Shown here piece by piece: positions 33,713-41,705 of a stretch of DNA of 64,000 nucleotides (positions within the stretch are counted from its first letter, which is position 1; every line of letters starts with the position of its first letter). A program made the translations under genes and the position numbers. Where the stretch lies: assembly GCA_026388155.1 (NCBI GenBank), contig JAPLKI010000022.1, positions 372,001 to 436,000 of the forward strand. The letters are read 5' to 3'. Origin of the DNA: Elusimicrobiota bacterium. GTDB lineage: Bacteria > Elusimicrobiota > Elusimicrobia > Elusimicrobiales > UBA9959. The notes under the pieces are model-generated. The model had not been told where the DNA came from, made no database searches, and saw only the letters and a list, made by a program, of their open reading frames with translations.

Positions 33713-34432
33713 TCACATCTTAAAATCCCAGCCTAAATAGAGCTCGCGGGCTTTCGGGTCGTTCAGGAGAACGTCATGCGAGCCCTCGATAAGTATTTGG
33801 CCGTTGTACATGAGGTAGGAGCGGTCGGTAATGGAAAGCGTTTCGCGCACATTGTGGTCGGTGATCAGCACGCCTATCCCTTTTTGCTTCAGGTGAAGTA
33901 TTGTTTTTTTAAGCTCGCTGACCGTTATGGGGTCTATGCCGACAAAGGGTTCGTCAAGCAGAATGATCCTGGGCTCGTTGATCATCACGCGCGCCACTTC
34001 AAGCCGCCGCTTTTCTCCGCCGGAAAGCGACCAGGCTTTCTGCGCTTTGAGCTTGAGCAGGCCGAACTCGGTGAGAAGCGCGTTTACGCGGGCCGATAGC
34101 GCGGTTTTGTCTTTTATTGTGCGTTCAAGGATGGCTAAAAGATTCTCTTCAACGCTGAGTCCCCGGAAAACAGTCGGTTCCTGGGCCAGGTAGCCTATGC
34201 CGCCTCTGGCCCGTTTATACATGGGATCGCGCGACACATCCCGCCCGTCGATAAAAACCTTCCCCGAGTCAGGCTCAAGAAATCCCACTAGCATATGAAA
34301 AGTGGTGGTTTTGCCGGCGCCGTTCGGGCCCAGCAGACCGCAAACCTCGCCGGAGTTGATGGCAAGCGTGATCCCGTTTACCACAGCCCTGCGCCCGAAA
34401 CTTTTTTCCAGCAGTTCACAGGAGAGTTTCAT
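33713..34432 (-). CDS. lptB: LPS export ABC transporter ATPase
   Basis: This 239-aa ABC ATPase has Walker A GPNGAGKTT, signature LSGGEKRRLEVAR, Walker B IILLDEPFVGIDP and the H-loop (ITDHNVRETL) that is characteristic of LptB. It powers extraction of LPS from the inner membrane by LptFG, which are not in this window. It is the last gene of the minus-strand LPS run, separated from lptA by a junction repeat. Confidence 0.94.
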   Translation of the reverse strand: MKLSCELLEKSFGRRAVVNGITLAINSGEVCGLLGPNGAGKTTTFHMLVGFLEPDSGKVFIDGRDVSRDPMYKRARGGIGYLAQEPTVFRGLSVEENLLAILERTIKDKTALSARVNALLTEFGLLKLKAQKAWSLSGGEKRRLEVARVMINEPRIILLDEPFVGIDPITVSELKKTILHLKQKGIGVLITDHNVRETLSITDRSYLMYNGQILIEGSHDVLLNDPKARELYLGWDFKM

Positions 34433-34437
34433 ATCAG

Positions 34438-34530
34438 TAAAGCAGGGGCTAGCGGAGAGAGGTTAGGGACTAGGGCGCAGAAATAAGCAACTCCTTTCCT
34501 AAACCCCGTACGCTATCCCCTCGCCCCTAT
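34438..34530. repeat. Junction inverted repeat, word GGGGCTAGCGG / CGCTATCCCCTCG
   Basis: Left arm AGGGGCTAGCGGAGAGAGG; core AATAAGCAACTCCTTTCC (degraded); right arm CGTACGCTATCCCCTCGCCCC. Confidence 0.75.
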
Positions 34531-35276
34531 TTTTTCACCTTAGCCACCCTGGATGGCACATCTTTAATCCAGCCGGAAACGTTATTATAGAACTTTATGT
34601 CACGGCTGTCCCTGAAAAATTTCAGCTTCTCCGCGGTGACGGCGAAGTCGTAGCCTTCGCGCGTTCCCACGGCCACAGGGGTCGACTCATACATCAGAAA
34701 GCTTTTTTCGGAGTCGCGGTATAGCCCTTTTTGCGCAAGCATGTAAAGGTTTTCGGTAGCAAGCGAAAAATCCCCCTCAAAAGACATCAGTCCCGTGACG
34801 CCTTCGGCTTTAGCTTTGTCAACGAGACCATGCAATTCCTTCGCTGCACCGGCCTGCCGCTGGCCTTCTCTCGGCGCTCCCTCCGGCGCGGCTGAGTCGG
34901 GGAAATTATATTTCATGCGTATCTGCCGGCTGCCCCGTTCCAGAAAGGCGAGCTGTTCGGCTTCAAAATATTTGCCCCTTTCACAGTTGATCTCAACGCT
35001 GGACGAGTCCGTGGATTTGCGCAGGATATAGGCGGAGCCGTAAATGTTCCAGAGTTTTTTCGCATGGTCATAAATGGCGTGTTCCGAACGCATTATATAA
35101 TGCGGATTTTTGAATGACACGGCTCCGTCAAAATATTCCAGATTCTTTTTTCTGTCCATTGTCCACTTGTCGCTTTTTACCACCGAACCCATCAAAATAT
35201 CATCCGTGGCGGCGGCCGCCGCAGCCTGCGGGACTTGGGACGCCAGAAGAAAGGGGAGAAACAATAAAATTTTCAT
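34527..35276 (-). CDS. lptA: LptA/OstA-like periplasmic LPS-transport protein
   Basis: A signal peptide (LLFLPFLLASQVPQAAAAA) and beta-strand repeats typical of the OstA fold (YFDGAVSFKNPHYIMRSEHAIYD, NIYGSAYILRKSTDSSSVEI) identify an LptA-type bridge protein. It overlaps lptC by 4 nt (ATGA), and kdsD and lptB are close by, which settles the role. A Pro/Gly/Ala-rich insertion around residues 128-145 (DSAAPEGAPREGQRQAG) may be a decayed family B copy (positions about 34855-34905). Length 249 aa, longer than the E. coli protein (185). Confidence 0.82.
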   Translation of the reverse strand: MKILLFLPFLLASQVPQAAAAAATDDILMGSVVKSDKWTMDRKKNLEYFDGAVSFKNPHYIMRSEHAIYDHAKKLWNIYGSAYILRKSTDSSSVEINCERGKYFEAEQLAFLERGSRQIRMKYNFPDSAAPEGAPREGQRQAGAAKELHGLVDKAKAEGVTGLMSFEGDFSLATENLYMLAQKGLYRDSEKSFLMYESTPVAVGTREGYDFAVTAEKLKFFRDSRDIKFYNNVSGWIKDVPSRVAKVKK

Positions 35277-35779
35277 TTTGTCGAAGGCCCTAACTTGGTT
35301 TCCTGATGCTCAATTTCTATCTCTGAAAGATCGGGGTTGGCCGTAAATCCTCTGCCTTTTATCACGGTTTTGCCGCGAAACAGCGTTACTTTCTCGTCGG
35401 TCCAGATTTTGCCTTTTGCCGAACTGTAATAGAGTTTCTCGGTTTTAAGCAGCATGCCGTCTTTTTTAGCGTCCACTGACACATCAATTGACAGCACGGC
35501 GGATTTTTTTGACGGTTCCAGCAGGCCGGAGCGCGCTTTTATAACGGAGGAAACTTTGTTGGCGTCGTAAAACTGCATCACCGGCGAGGAAAAAACCATG
35601 CGGCCCTCCAGATCTTCCATGCTGGCGGTCGGCGCGTCCAGGCGCCACTTGGCGGAATTAGAATCCGTCTCGGAAACAGAAAAACCGGAGAACAGGTTGG
35701 TTCCGCGCGGAGTTTCAGCCGGTCCGCCGCCGGAACATGCGCAGATAAGCGACAACAGAAACGGCATCGCTTTTTTCAA
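35273..35779 (-). CDS. lptC: LptC-like LPS-transport lipoprotein
   Basis: A lipoprotein-type leader (LLSLICACSGGG) replaces the transmembrane helix of E. coli LptC. The rest is LptC/OstA-like beta structure (FSGFSVSETDSNSAKWRLDA, KLYYSSAKGKIWTDEKVTLFRGKTVIKG). It links LptB2FG with LptA. Start and stop both overlap the neighbours by 4 nt, so kdsD, lptC and lptA are translationally coupled. Confidence 0.83.
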   Translation of the reverse strand: MKKAMPFLLSLICACSGGGPAETPRGTNLFSGFSVSETDSNSAKWRLDAPTASMEDLEGRMVFSSPVMQFYDANKVSSVIKARSGLLEPSKKSAVLSIDVSVDAKKDGMLLKTEKLYYSSAKGKIWTDEKVTLFRGKTVIKGRGFTANPDLSEIEIEHQETKLGPSTK

Positions 35780-36756
35780 AGCAGGCCTTCCTTCAGCAGA
35801 TCTTTTTCGTCCAGAATGCCCACGGGGCGGCCGGTTTTCTTGTCGGTTACCGGAAGATTGTCCACCTTGCGCTCGGAAATTATCCGCGCCGCTTCTATCG
35901 CCATGGTTTCGGGAAACACTTTTAAAGGATTGCGGGTCATTACCGCGCCCACCTTTATGTTAAGGTCAAAACCGTCATCCTGCAGGTGCCGCCGTAAATC
36001 CCCGTCGGTAAAAAAACCGCACAGGCGGCCGCTTGCGTCGATAACGGAGGTGGCTCCGGCCGCGGTGGCTGTCATGACTTTCAGCGCGGCCTTTAAGGGG
36101 CTGGTTTCTCTTACCACCGGGTTCAAACGGCCTTTGCGCATTAAGTCGGCCACGCGAATATTCAGAAGCTTCCCAAGGTTCCCGCCGGGATGCAGGCGGG
36201 CGAATTTGTCGCTGGTAAAACCCTTAAGGCGCATGAGCACCACGGCTATGGCGTCGCCGAGGGCCAGCATTGCCGTGGTGGACGAGGTGGGCGCCAGATT
36301 CATGGGGCAGGCTTCCTCTTTGACTCCCAGGTCCAGCGTTATATCCGAATTCCGCGCCAGCCGGGAAGCGGGGTTGTTGGTTATGGAAATTATCTTCAGC
36401 CCCTGTTTTGAAAGCAAAGCCATGAGTTTGGCGGTTTCCTCGGTCTCGCCCGAGTAGGAAAGGGCGATTATCGTATCTCCCTCGGAAATCATACCCAGGT
36501 CGCCGTGAAGCGATTCGACCGGGTGCAGGTAGATGCTTTGCGTGCCGGTGGAGGACAGTGTGGCCGCGATCTTGCGCGCTATCAGGCCGGATTTGCCGAT
36601 ACCTACAAGCACCGCCTTGCCGCGCGAAGCCGCCAGCAGTTTTATGGCCGCGCAGAAATCCCGGCCAAGCGTTTTTGACAGGCTCCCTACGGCCCTGGCC
36701 TCTTTTTTTATCACCCCGCGGGCCGTTCGCAATATTACGGCGTCTTTTGCGTTCAT
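35776..36756 (-). CDS. kdsD: Arabinose-5-phosphate isomerase (SIS plus two CBS domains)
   Basis: It converts ribulose-5-phosphate to arabinose-5-phosphate, the first step to Kdo. A SIS domain (AVLVGIGKSGLIARKIAATLSSTG, DTIIALSYSGETEE, EACPMNLAPTSST) is followed by two CBS repeats (MTATAAGATSVIDASGRLCGFFTDGDLRR and ISERKVDNLPVTDKKTGRPVGILDEKDLL), the classic 326-aa KdsD layout. GAGGTGA before ATG sets the start. kdsA and kdsB of the same pathway lie just upstream. Confidence 0.95.
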   Translation of the reverse strand: MNAKDAVILRTARGVIKKEARAVGSLSKTLGRDFCAAIKLLAASRGKAVLVGIGKSGLIARKIAATLSSTGTQSIYLHPVESLHGDLGMISEGDTIIALSYSGETEETAKLMALLSKQGLKIISITNNPASRLARNSDITLDLGVKEEACPMNLAPTSSTTAMLALGDAIAVVLMRLKGFTSDKFARLHPGGNLGKLLNIRVADLMRKGRLNPVVRETSPLKAALKVMTATAAGATSVIDASGRLCGFFTDGDLRRHLQDDGFDLNIKVGAVMTRNPLKVFPETMAIEAARIISERKVDNLPVTDKKTGRPVGILDEKDLLKEGLL

Positions 36757-36774
36757 ACTGTCACCTCTTTCAGA

Positions 36775-36845
36775 GAAAACAGTGTAGAGGGAAGAGGTAA
36801 AGAACTTCTTACCCTAAACCCTATCCCCTCTACCCTATCCCCTGT
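36775..36845. repeat. Junction inverted repeat, word TAGAGGGAAGAGG / CCCTATCCCCTC
   Basis: Left arm AGTGTAGAGGGAAGAGGTA; core AAAGAACTTCTTACC; right arm CTATCCCCTCTACCCTATCC. A short example of the family. Confidence 0.75.
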
Positions 36846-36856
36846 CGTTGGCCGGG

Positions 36857-37120
36857 TCATGGCGCGGGGATTTTATGAGGGGCGAGCCAGGGGGTCATTT
36901 CGGGTGGGATCTGGCGCTGATTGTAGGGGGGGGGAAGTTTGTGCAGAAACCAGCTAAGGGTAAAAAAACCCGCAATCAGCGCCAGATAAATCCACGACAG
37001 AGTTCTTAAATGCCACTTCCAGCTTGGAAACCAGACAGGGGGCAGGGTAAGATCTCTGCCGCATTTGCGGCAGAATTTAAGGGAAGCTTTATTTTCCTGG
37101 GAACAGTTCGGACATTTCAT
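36857..37120 (-). CDS. Small zinc-ribbon membrane protein
   Basis: The N terminus carries a zinc ribbon with two C-x2-C knuckles (CPNC...FCRKCG, residues 3-22), followed by one membrane helix (LSWIYLALIAGFFTLSWFL) and a proline-rich tail, 87 aa in all. ATG 37120 is preferred over one six codons upstream because GAGG lies before it and the zinc ribbon starts directly. Function unknown. It is sandwiched between kdsA and kdsD with junction repeats on both sides. Confidence 0.7.
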   Translation of the reverse strand: MKCPNCSQENKASLKFCRKCGRDLTLPPVWFPSWKWHLRTLSWIYLALIAGFFTLSWFLHKLPPPYNQRQIPPEMTPWLAPHKIPAP

Positions 37121-37138
37121 TGTTAAACCTCGCAACAA

Positions 37139-37218
37139 TAGCGCTGAAGCTCTGAAGAGCTGAAGTTCGGAAGTAAGGAATTCCTTCCCTAAACCCTAGC
37201 CTCTATCCCCTAACCACT
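37139..37218. repeat. Chimeric junction repeat: GCTGAAG left arm, CTATCCCC right arm
   Basis: The left half has AGCGCTGAAGCTCTGAAGAG words, the core is a perfect AAGGAATTCCTT, and the right half is AACCCTAGCCTCTATCCCC, the word of another family. The two arms do not pair with each other. Confidence 0.8.
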
Positions 37219-37223
37219 AGTTT

Positions 37224-38057
37224 TCACCCTATCTTTATGGCCAATCGGTCAACGCGGTTGAGCGCGGAAACCGCCCGCCGCACGTCTTTGAGTTTCAGCG
37301 AGTTCGGGCCATCGGACAGCGCTTTTGCCGGATCGGGATGCGTTTCAAAAAACACGCCCGCGATTTTAAGTATCGTCGCGGCTTTGGCAAGCGGCAGCGC
37401 AAAGCGCGCATCGCCCCCGGTGGAGCGGCCAAGTCCTCCCGGGCGCTGCACGGAGTGGGTGCAGTCGAAAATAACCGGATAGCCGAAACTTTTCATCACT
37501 TCGAGCGAGCGCATATCCACCACCAGGTTTGAATAGCCGAAAGAGTTCCCGCGCTCGGTAAGCATGATGCGCCGGGCGCCGCGCGATTCCAGTTTTTTTA
37601 TTATATTTTCCGCCTCCCAGGGCGAGAGAAACTGGCCTTTTTTGACATTTACCGCTTTGCCGGTATCCGCGCAGGCGTAAAGCAGGTCGGTCTGGCGGCA
37701 GAGAAAAGCCGGCACCTGCAATATGTCGGCCACTTCGGCCGCCTTGGAAGCCTGCCCCGGCTCGTGCACATCCACTAGCAGCGGAAGGCCAAGGCGCGCT
37801 TTGAGGCCTTTAAGGAAAATAAGTGCAGTCGCCACACCGATGCCCCGGAATGAGGAGTGTGAGGTGCGGTTGGCCTTGTCGAATGAAGCCTTTAAAACAA
37901 AAGGGGTCTTAAGGTCCGAAAATATTTTTTTTAAGTGAAGCGCCAGACGTTCGTATGAAGATTCGGTTTCAATAACGCAGGGTCCGGCTATGTAGGCAAG
38001 CGCCCGGTTATTTGAAAAAACCACGTTTCCGGCTTTTACTTCTTTTTGTTTCGCCAT
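37224..38057 (-). CDS. kdsA: 3-deoxy-D-manno-octulosonate 8-phosphate synthase
   Basis: This enzyme condenses PEP with arabinose-5-phosphate to give Kdo-8-phosphate. Family motifs are IAGPCVIETESS, FVLKASFDKANRTS, SFRGIG, LPLLVDVHEP, LCRQTDLL and IFDCTHSVQRPGG. Length 277 aa is normal. N-C-x motifs for metal-dependent type are not resolved by eye, so the metal class is left open. Flanked by junction repeats on both sides. Confidence 0.96.
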   Translation of the reverse strand: MAKQKEVKAGNVVFSNNRALAYIAGPCVIETESSYERLALHLKKIFSDLKTPFVLKASFDKANRTSHSSFRGIGVATALIFLKGLKARLGLPLLVDVHEPGQASKAAEVADILQVPAFLCRQTDLLYACADTGKAVNVKKGQFLSPWEAENIIKKLESRGARRIMLTERGNSFGYSNLVVDMRSLEVMKSFGYPVIFDCTHSVQRPGGLGRSTGGDARFALPLAKAATILKIAGVFFETHPDPAKALSDGPNSLKLKDVRRAVSALNRVDRLAIKIG

Positions 38058-38094
38058 ATAGCCTGTGAACTTGTCGAACAGCTAAGTAATGAAA

Positions 38095-38165
38095 GGTAAA
38101 GCAGGGAAATTCTGTTTTGCTGTTCGCTATTCCCTACTTCGCTATTCCCTGTCTATCCCTGTTCT
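38095..38165. repeat. Junction repeat, words TTCGCTATTCCC (AGCGAATAG family), asymmetric
   Basis: Left AAAGGTAAAGCAGGGAAATTC; right TGTTCGCTATTCCCTACTTC and CGCTATTCCCTGTC. Pairing is weak; the right side dominates. The pyrG stop lies in the right arm. Confidence 0.6.
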
Positions 38166-39744
38166 TTATCGCCGCCGCTATAAAACTGAAAAACAGCGGG
38201 TGGGGCATGAGGGGCCGCGATTTAAATTCCGGATGGAACTGCACTCCCACAAACCAGGGGTGGCCTTTAAGTTCCACTATTTCGGGCAGGCCAAGGGCTT
38301 TATTGGTTCCGCTTACCTCAAGACCTTTTTTTGCGTAGCGTGCCGCATACCTTGCGTCAAATTCGTAACGATGACGATGCCGTTCGGATATGACCTTTTT
38401 CCCATATATGCGGCTGGCAAGAGAGCCGGTTTTGAGCGCGCAATAGTAGGCCCCAAGGCGCATGGTCCCGCCCTTTTCCTTAACACCTTTCTGAGCGAGC
38501 ATAAGGCCTACCACAGGGTGCGGGGTTTTGGGGGAGAACTCTGTCGAATGGGCGTTTTTAAATCCAAGCACATCGCGCGCGAATTCTATGACCGTGCACT
38601 GCATGCCAAGGCAGATGCCGAGGAACGGGATTTCGTTTTCGCGGGCGTAGCGTACCACTTCTATCTTGCCTTCTATTCCCCGGTCACCGAAGCCGCCGGG
38701 CACTATTATAGCGTTCATTCCAGAGAGGCTCTCGCGGAAGTCGGGGGCTTCCACATCAACGAAGCATATTTCGGCCTGAACGCCGTTGGCTATGGCGCCG
38801 TGCAGTATGGCGTCGGCAAGGGATTTGTAGGAGTCTTTAAGTTTCGTGTATTTGCCGGCTATAGCTATGCGTACGCTTTCGGCCTTCATGGAAGTCTTAA
38901 GACGCTCCACGAACGCGGTCCACTCCTCAAAATCCCATTTTTTGCTGCGCAGGCGCAGCAGCATCATGATCTGTTCGTCTATGCCCTGTTTCTTAAGGAT
39001 GTTGGGCACATTGTAGATGGAGAACGTGTTGGGGGCGTCTATCACGGCTTCTTCCGGCACACTGGTGAAAAGCGCGATCTTGTTTTTTATCTCCCGGGCG
39101 AGCGGCTTGTCGGCGCGGCAGACTATTATGTCCGGGTCTATTCCTATTTCGCGCAGTTTGTTTACCGAGTGCTGGGTGGGCTTGGTTTTAAGCTCGTCGC
39201 TTGAGGAGAGGTAAGGCACCAGCGTGACATGTATATATATGGTGTCGTTTTTTGTTTTATCCCGGCGCATCTGGCGCGCGGCCTCAAGGAAAGGGAGGCT
39301 TTCTATGTCGCCCACCGTGCCGCCGATCTCGATTATCGTGATATCAAAGCCCTCTCCCGCCTTAAAAAAACGGCTTTTTATCTCATCGGTGATATGGGGG
39401 ATAACCTGCACTGTCTGGCCCAGATAAAGGCCCTGTCGCTCCTTTGAAATAACGGCCTGGTAAATCTGGCCGGCCGTAATATTGTTCCGGCGGCCGGTGT
39501 CAATACCGAGGAATCTTTCATAATAGCCCAGGTCCAGGTCGGTTTCCGCCCCGTCGTCGGTCACGAATACCTCGCCGTGCTGGAAGGGCGCCATGGTGCC
39601 GGCGTCGACGTTCAGGTAAGGGTCGCATTTTACGATGCTTACAGAGAGCCCGTGGGCTTTAAGCAGGCGGCCGACCGAGGCCGCCGTAATGCCCTTGCCG
39701 AGTGAACTTACCACGCCGCCGGTGACAAAAATATATTTGGCCAT
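38134..39744 (-). CDS. pyrG: CTP synthase
   Basis: It aminates UTP to CTP with glutamine as donor. The synthase domain begins KYIFVTGGVVSSLGKGITAAS, and the class I amidotransferase domain shows GICLGMQCTVIEFAR (nucleophile Cys) and VGVQFHPEFKSRP (His, Glu). At 536 aa it is standard. AGGAG lies 8 nt before the ATG. Its place next to kdsB makes sense because KdsB consumes CTP to activate Kdo; the gene pair is common in Gram-negatives. Confidence 0.97.
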   Translation of the reverse strand: MAKYIFVTGGVVSSLGKGITAASVGRLLKAHGLSVSIVKCDPYLNVDAGTMAPFQHGEVFVTDDGAETDLDLGYYERFLGIDTGRRNNITAGQIYQAVISKERQGLYLGQTVQVIPHITDEIKSRFFKAGEGFDITIIEIGGTVGDIESLPFLEAARQMRRDKTKNDTIYIHVTLVPYLSSSDELKTKPTQHSVNKLREIGIDPDIIVCRADKPLAREIKNKIALFTSVPEEAVIDAPNTFSIYNVPNILKKQGIDEQIMMLLRLRSKKWDFEEWTAFVERLKTSMKAESVRIAIAGKYTKLKDSYKSLADAILHGAIANGVQAEICFVDVEAPDFRESLSGMNAIIVPGGFGDRGIEGKIEVVRYARENEIPFLGICLGMQCTVIEFARDVLGFKNAHSTEFSPKTPHPVVGLMLAQKGVKEKGGTMRLGAYYCALKTGSLASRIYGKKVISERHRHRYEFDARYAARYAKKGLEVSGTNKALGLPEIVELKGHPWFVGVQFHPEFKSRPLMPHPLFFSFIAAAIKNRDRQGIAK

Positions 39745-39764
39745 TTAAATCGCTCCTGCTAATG

Positions 39765-39855
39765 TATAGTCTCAAGTCACAGGTCAGCTTAGTCTCAAGT
39801 CGCAAGTCTCAAGCGAACTTTCATTCTTCACCTGTGACTGGTAACGTGCAACTAA
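39765..39855. repeat. Junction inverted repeat, word CAAGTCACAAGT
   Basis: Left words TCTCAAGTCACAGG and CTCAAGTCGCAAGTC; core GAACTTTCATTC; right words CACCTGTGACTGG and ACTTGTGACTGG. The kdsB stop region overlaps the right arm (S-Q-V-stop). Confidence 0.78.
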
Positions 39856-40602
39856 CTATACTTGTGACTGGCGCCGCAAATACTTTTCAGCCGCTTTAAG
39901 GTCCGCGGGCGTGTCTATGGCGGGGCCGAGCTCCCGCACTTCGGCCACTGTTATTCCCATGCCGTTCTCAAGGGCCCGCAGTTGCTCTAGCCTTTCAAGT
40001 TTTTCAAGAGGGCTCGCCGGCAGTTTGACAAAGCGCGCCAGAGATCGCCTGCGGTAGATGTAAAAGCCGCAGTGTTTGTAAAAAGGATAGTTTTTGAGTT
40101 CAGAAAGAGGGTGATGGAAAGGTATGGGGGCGCGTGAGAAATATAATGCCCGGCCTTTTGAGTTCATGGCGATCTTGACGCAGTTCGGATTTTTTATATC
40201 GGCGGCATCCCGTATGCGGGCGCAGGCGGTGCCTATGGAGCAGTCGCGGGCGCGCGCAAGCTGCCTGAAAGCTTTAACAAGGGTTTCCGCGCGCATAAAA
40301 GGCTCGTCGCCCTGGAAATTTATAATAAAGCTCTTTTTTGTTTTCCCGGCCGCTTCAAAAACCCGGTCAGTCCCGGACTGGCAGCGCGAGCTGGTAAGAA
40401 CCGCTTTCGCGCCTATGGACTTGGCGAACGCCATAACGCGATAGTCCTCGGTAGCTATCAGGATCTCGCCAAGACCCGCGCGCGCGGCCGCTTCATAGCA
40501 CCATTGAAGAACGGGCTTCCCGGCGATTTTTGCCAGCACCTTGCCCGGAAAACGCTGCGAGTTGTATCTGGCAGGTATTACAATTAGGCAGTTTTTATCC
40601 AT
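39856..40602 (-). CDS. kdsB: CMP-Kdo synthetase
   Basis: This 3-deoxy-manno-octulosonate cytidylyltransferase has the motif IPARYNSQRFPGKVLAKIAGKP at the start, then FQGDEPFM and PSPLEKLERLEQLRALENG near the end. It forms CMP-Kdo for WaaA (encoded at 56 kb). Length 248 aa. Its start overlaps the end of rfaE1 by 19 nt. Confidence 0.96.
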   Translation of the reverse strand: MDKNCLIVIPARYNSQRFPGKVLAKIAGKPVLQWCYEAAARAGLGEILIATEDYRVMAFAKSIGAKAVLTSSRCQSGTDRVFEAAGKTKKSFIINFQGDEPFMRAETLVKAFRQLARARDCSIGTACARIRDAADIKNPNCVKIAMNSKGRALYFSRAPIPFHHPLSELKNYPFYKHCGFYIYRRRSLARFVKLPASPLEKLERLEQLRALENGMGITVAEVRELGPAIDTPADLKAAEKYLRRQSQV

Positions 40603-41600
40603 GATCTCATGCTTTCAAGCAGTTCTTCTTTTGATACGGAGGCCGTGCCGAGCTTGGCGACCACTACGCCGGCTCCAAAATTAGCGGTAATTGCCGCGTC
40701 TTCGGGAGACGCGCCCGCGGACCAGGCCAGGGCAAAAAGCGAGATTACGGTGTCACCCGCTCCGGTTACGTCAAAAACTTCTCTGGCTTTAGTGGGGATG
40801 TGCAGCGCGCGGGGCCTGGCTCCGGGCGCCGTAAAAAGCGTCATTCCGTGTTCTCCCCTGGTGATAAGAAGCGAGCGGCAGCGCAGTTCTGAAATTATTT
40901 TTCTGCCCAGAGCTTCCACTTCCGGCGTTCCGTCTTTCTGGGGCAGGCCCATGCCCCCGAAGGCTTCCATGGTGTTAGGGGTTATACAGGCAACTTTTTT
41001 ATATAGTCTGAAATGCTCAACTTTCGGGTCCACGAAAATCGGCACCCGGCGCGCCCGGCAAAGGCGTATAGCGCGGATTATTACGGCCGGGCAGAGCAGG
41101 CCTTTCCCGTAATCGGAAAATATAACCGCTTCGGCTCCGTTCTTTAACTGCCGTTCCAGGGTATGGAGGGCGCGTTTTTCAAGGCCGGGGGAAAGGGGTT
41201 TTAGCGGATCGCGGTCAAAACGGACTACCTGCTGATGCTCGGCTATCACGCGGGTCTTTTCTATGGTCGCCTCTTCATCTGTGGCGATAAGGCCTGAAGC
41301 GTCCACGCAGGCCGTTTTAAGCTCATGTGACAGCTTTTTAGCGGCTGAATCTTTTCCGGTTACAGAGATGATGGAGGTTTTGGCTCCGAGTTTTGCCAGG
41401 TTTATGGCCACGTTCCCGGCGCCGCCGCAGACGGTAAACTCTTCAGCCACTTTCACTATAGGCACCGGGGCTTCAGGCGAGATGCGTCTGACCGTGCCCT
41501 TTACGTAGCGGTCCAGCATTAAATCGCCAAGGACGGTAATTTTCCGGCCGCTGAAATTTTTTACCAGGGCGGCTATCCTGTCGTAAGTCGCACTATCCAT
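40584..41600 (-). CDS. rfaE1: D-glycero-beta-D-manno-heptose-7-phosphate kinase
   Basis: This PfkB-family kinase corresponds to the N-terminal half of HldE. Motifs are GDLMLDRYVKGTVRRISPEAPVP, GGAGNVAINLAKLGA and the anion hole VTGAGDTVISLFALA. The adenylyltransferase half is absent (338 aa), so a separate rfaE2/hldC is expected elsewhere. It works with GmhB, encoded in the same run, to make ADP-heptose for the core heptosyltransferases at 45 and 47 kb. Confidence 0.93.
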   Translation of the reverse strand: MDSATYDRIAALVKNFSGRKITVLGDLMLDRYVKGTVRRISPEAPVPIVKVAEEFTVCGGAGNVAINLAKLGAKTSIISVTGKDSAAKKLSHELKTACVDASGLIATDEEATIEKTRVIAEHQQVVRFDRDPLKPLSPGLEKRALHTLERQLKNGAEAVIFSDYGKGLLCPAVIIRAIRLCRARRVPIFVDPKVEHFRLYKKVACITPNTMEAFGGMGLPQKDGTPEVEALGRKIISELRCRSLLITRGEHGMTLFTAPGARPRALHIPTKAREVFDVTGAGDTVISLFALAWSAGASPEDAAITANFGAGVVVAKLGTASVSKEELLESMRSWIKTA

Positions 41601-41614
41601 AACAAGATTATACT

Positions 41615-41705
41615 AAATAGCGCTGAAGCGCTGAAGTTATGGAAATCTGAATCAGGCATTCCTTGCCAATTCGGTTAATTTCAGATTTCAGCGCTTCAGC
41701 TCTGG
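41615..41705. repeat. Junction inverted repeat, word GCTGAAG, overlapping the DUF3108-like stop
   Basis: Left AGCGCTGAAGCGCTGAAG and GGAAATCTGAA; core CAGGCATTCCTTGCC; right TCAGATTTCAGCGCTTCAGC. Read on the minus strand, the right arm encodes E-L-K-R-stop of the next gene. Confidence 0.83.

Noticed and set aside
38089-39204. A 371-codon open frame on the plus strand opposite pyrG
   Set aside because: It is a shadow of the pyrG codon pattern. No family motif, no ribosome site, and it lies wholly antisense to a clear gene.
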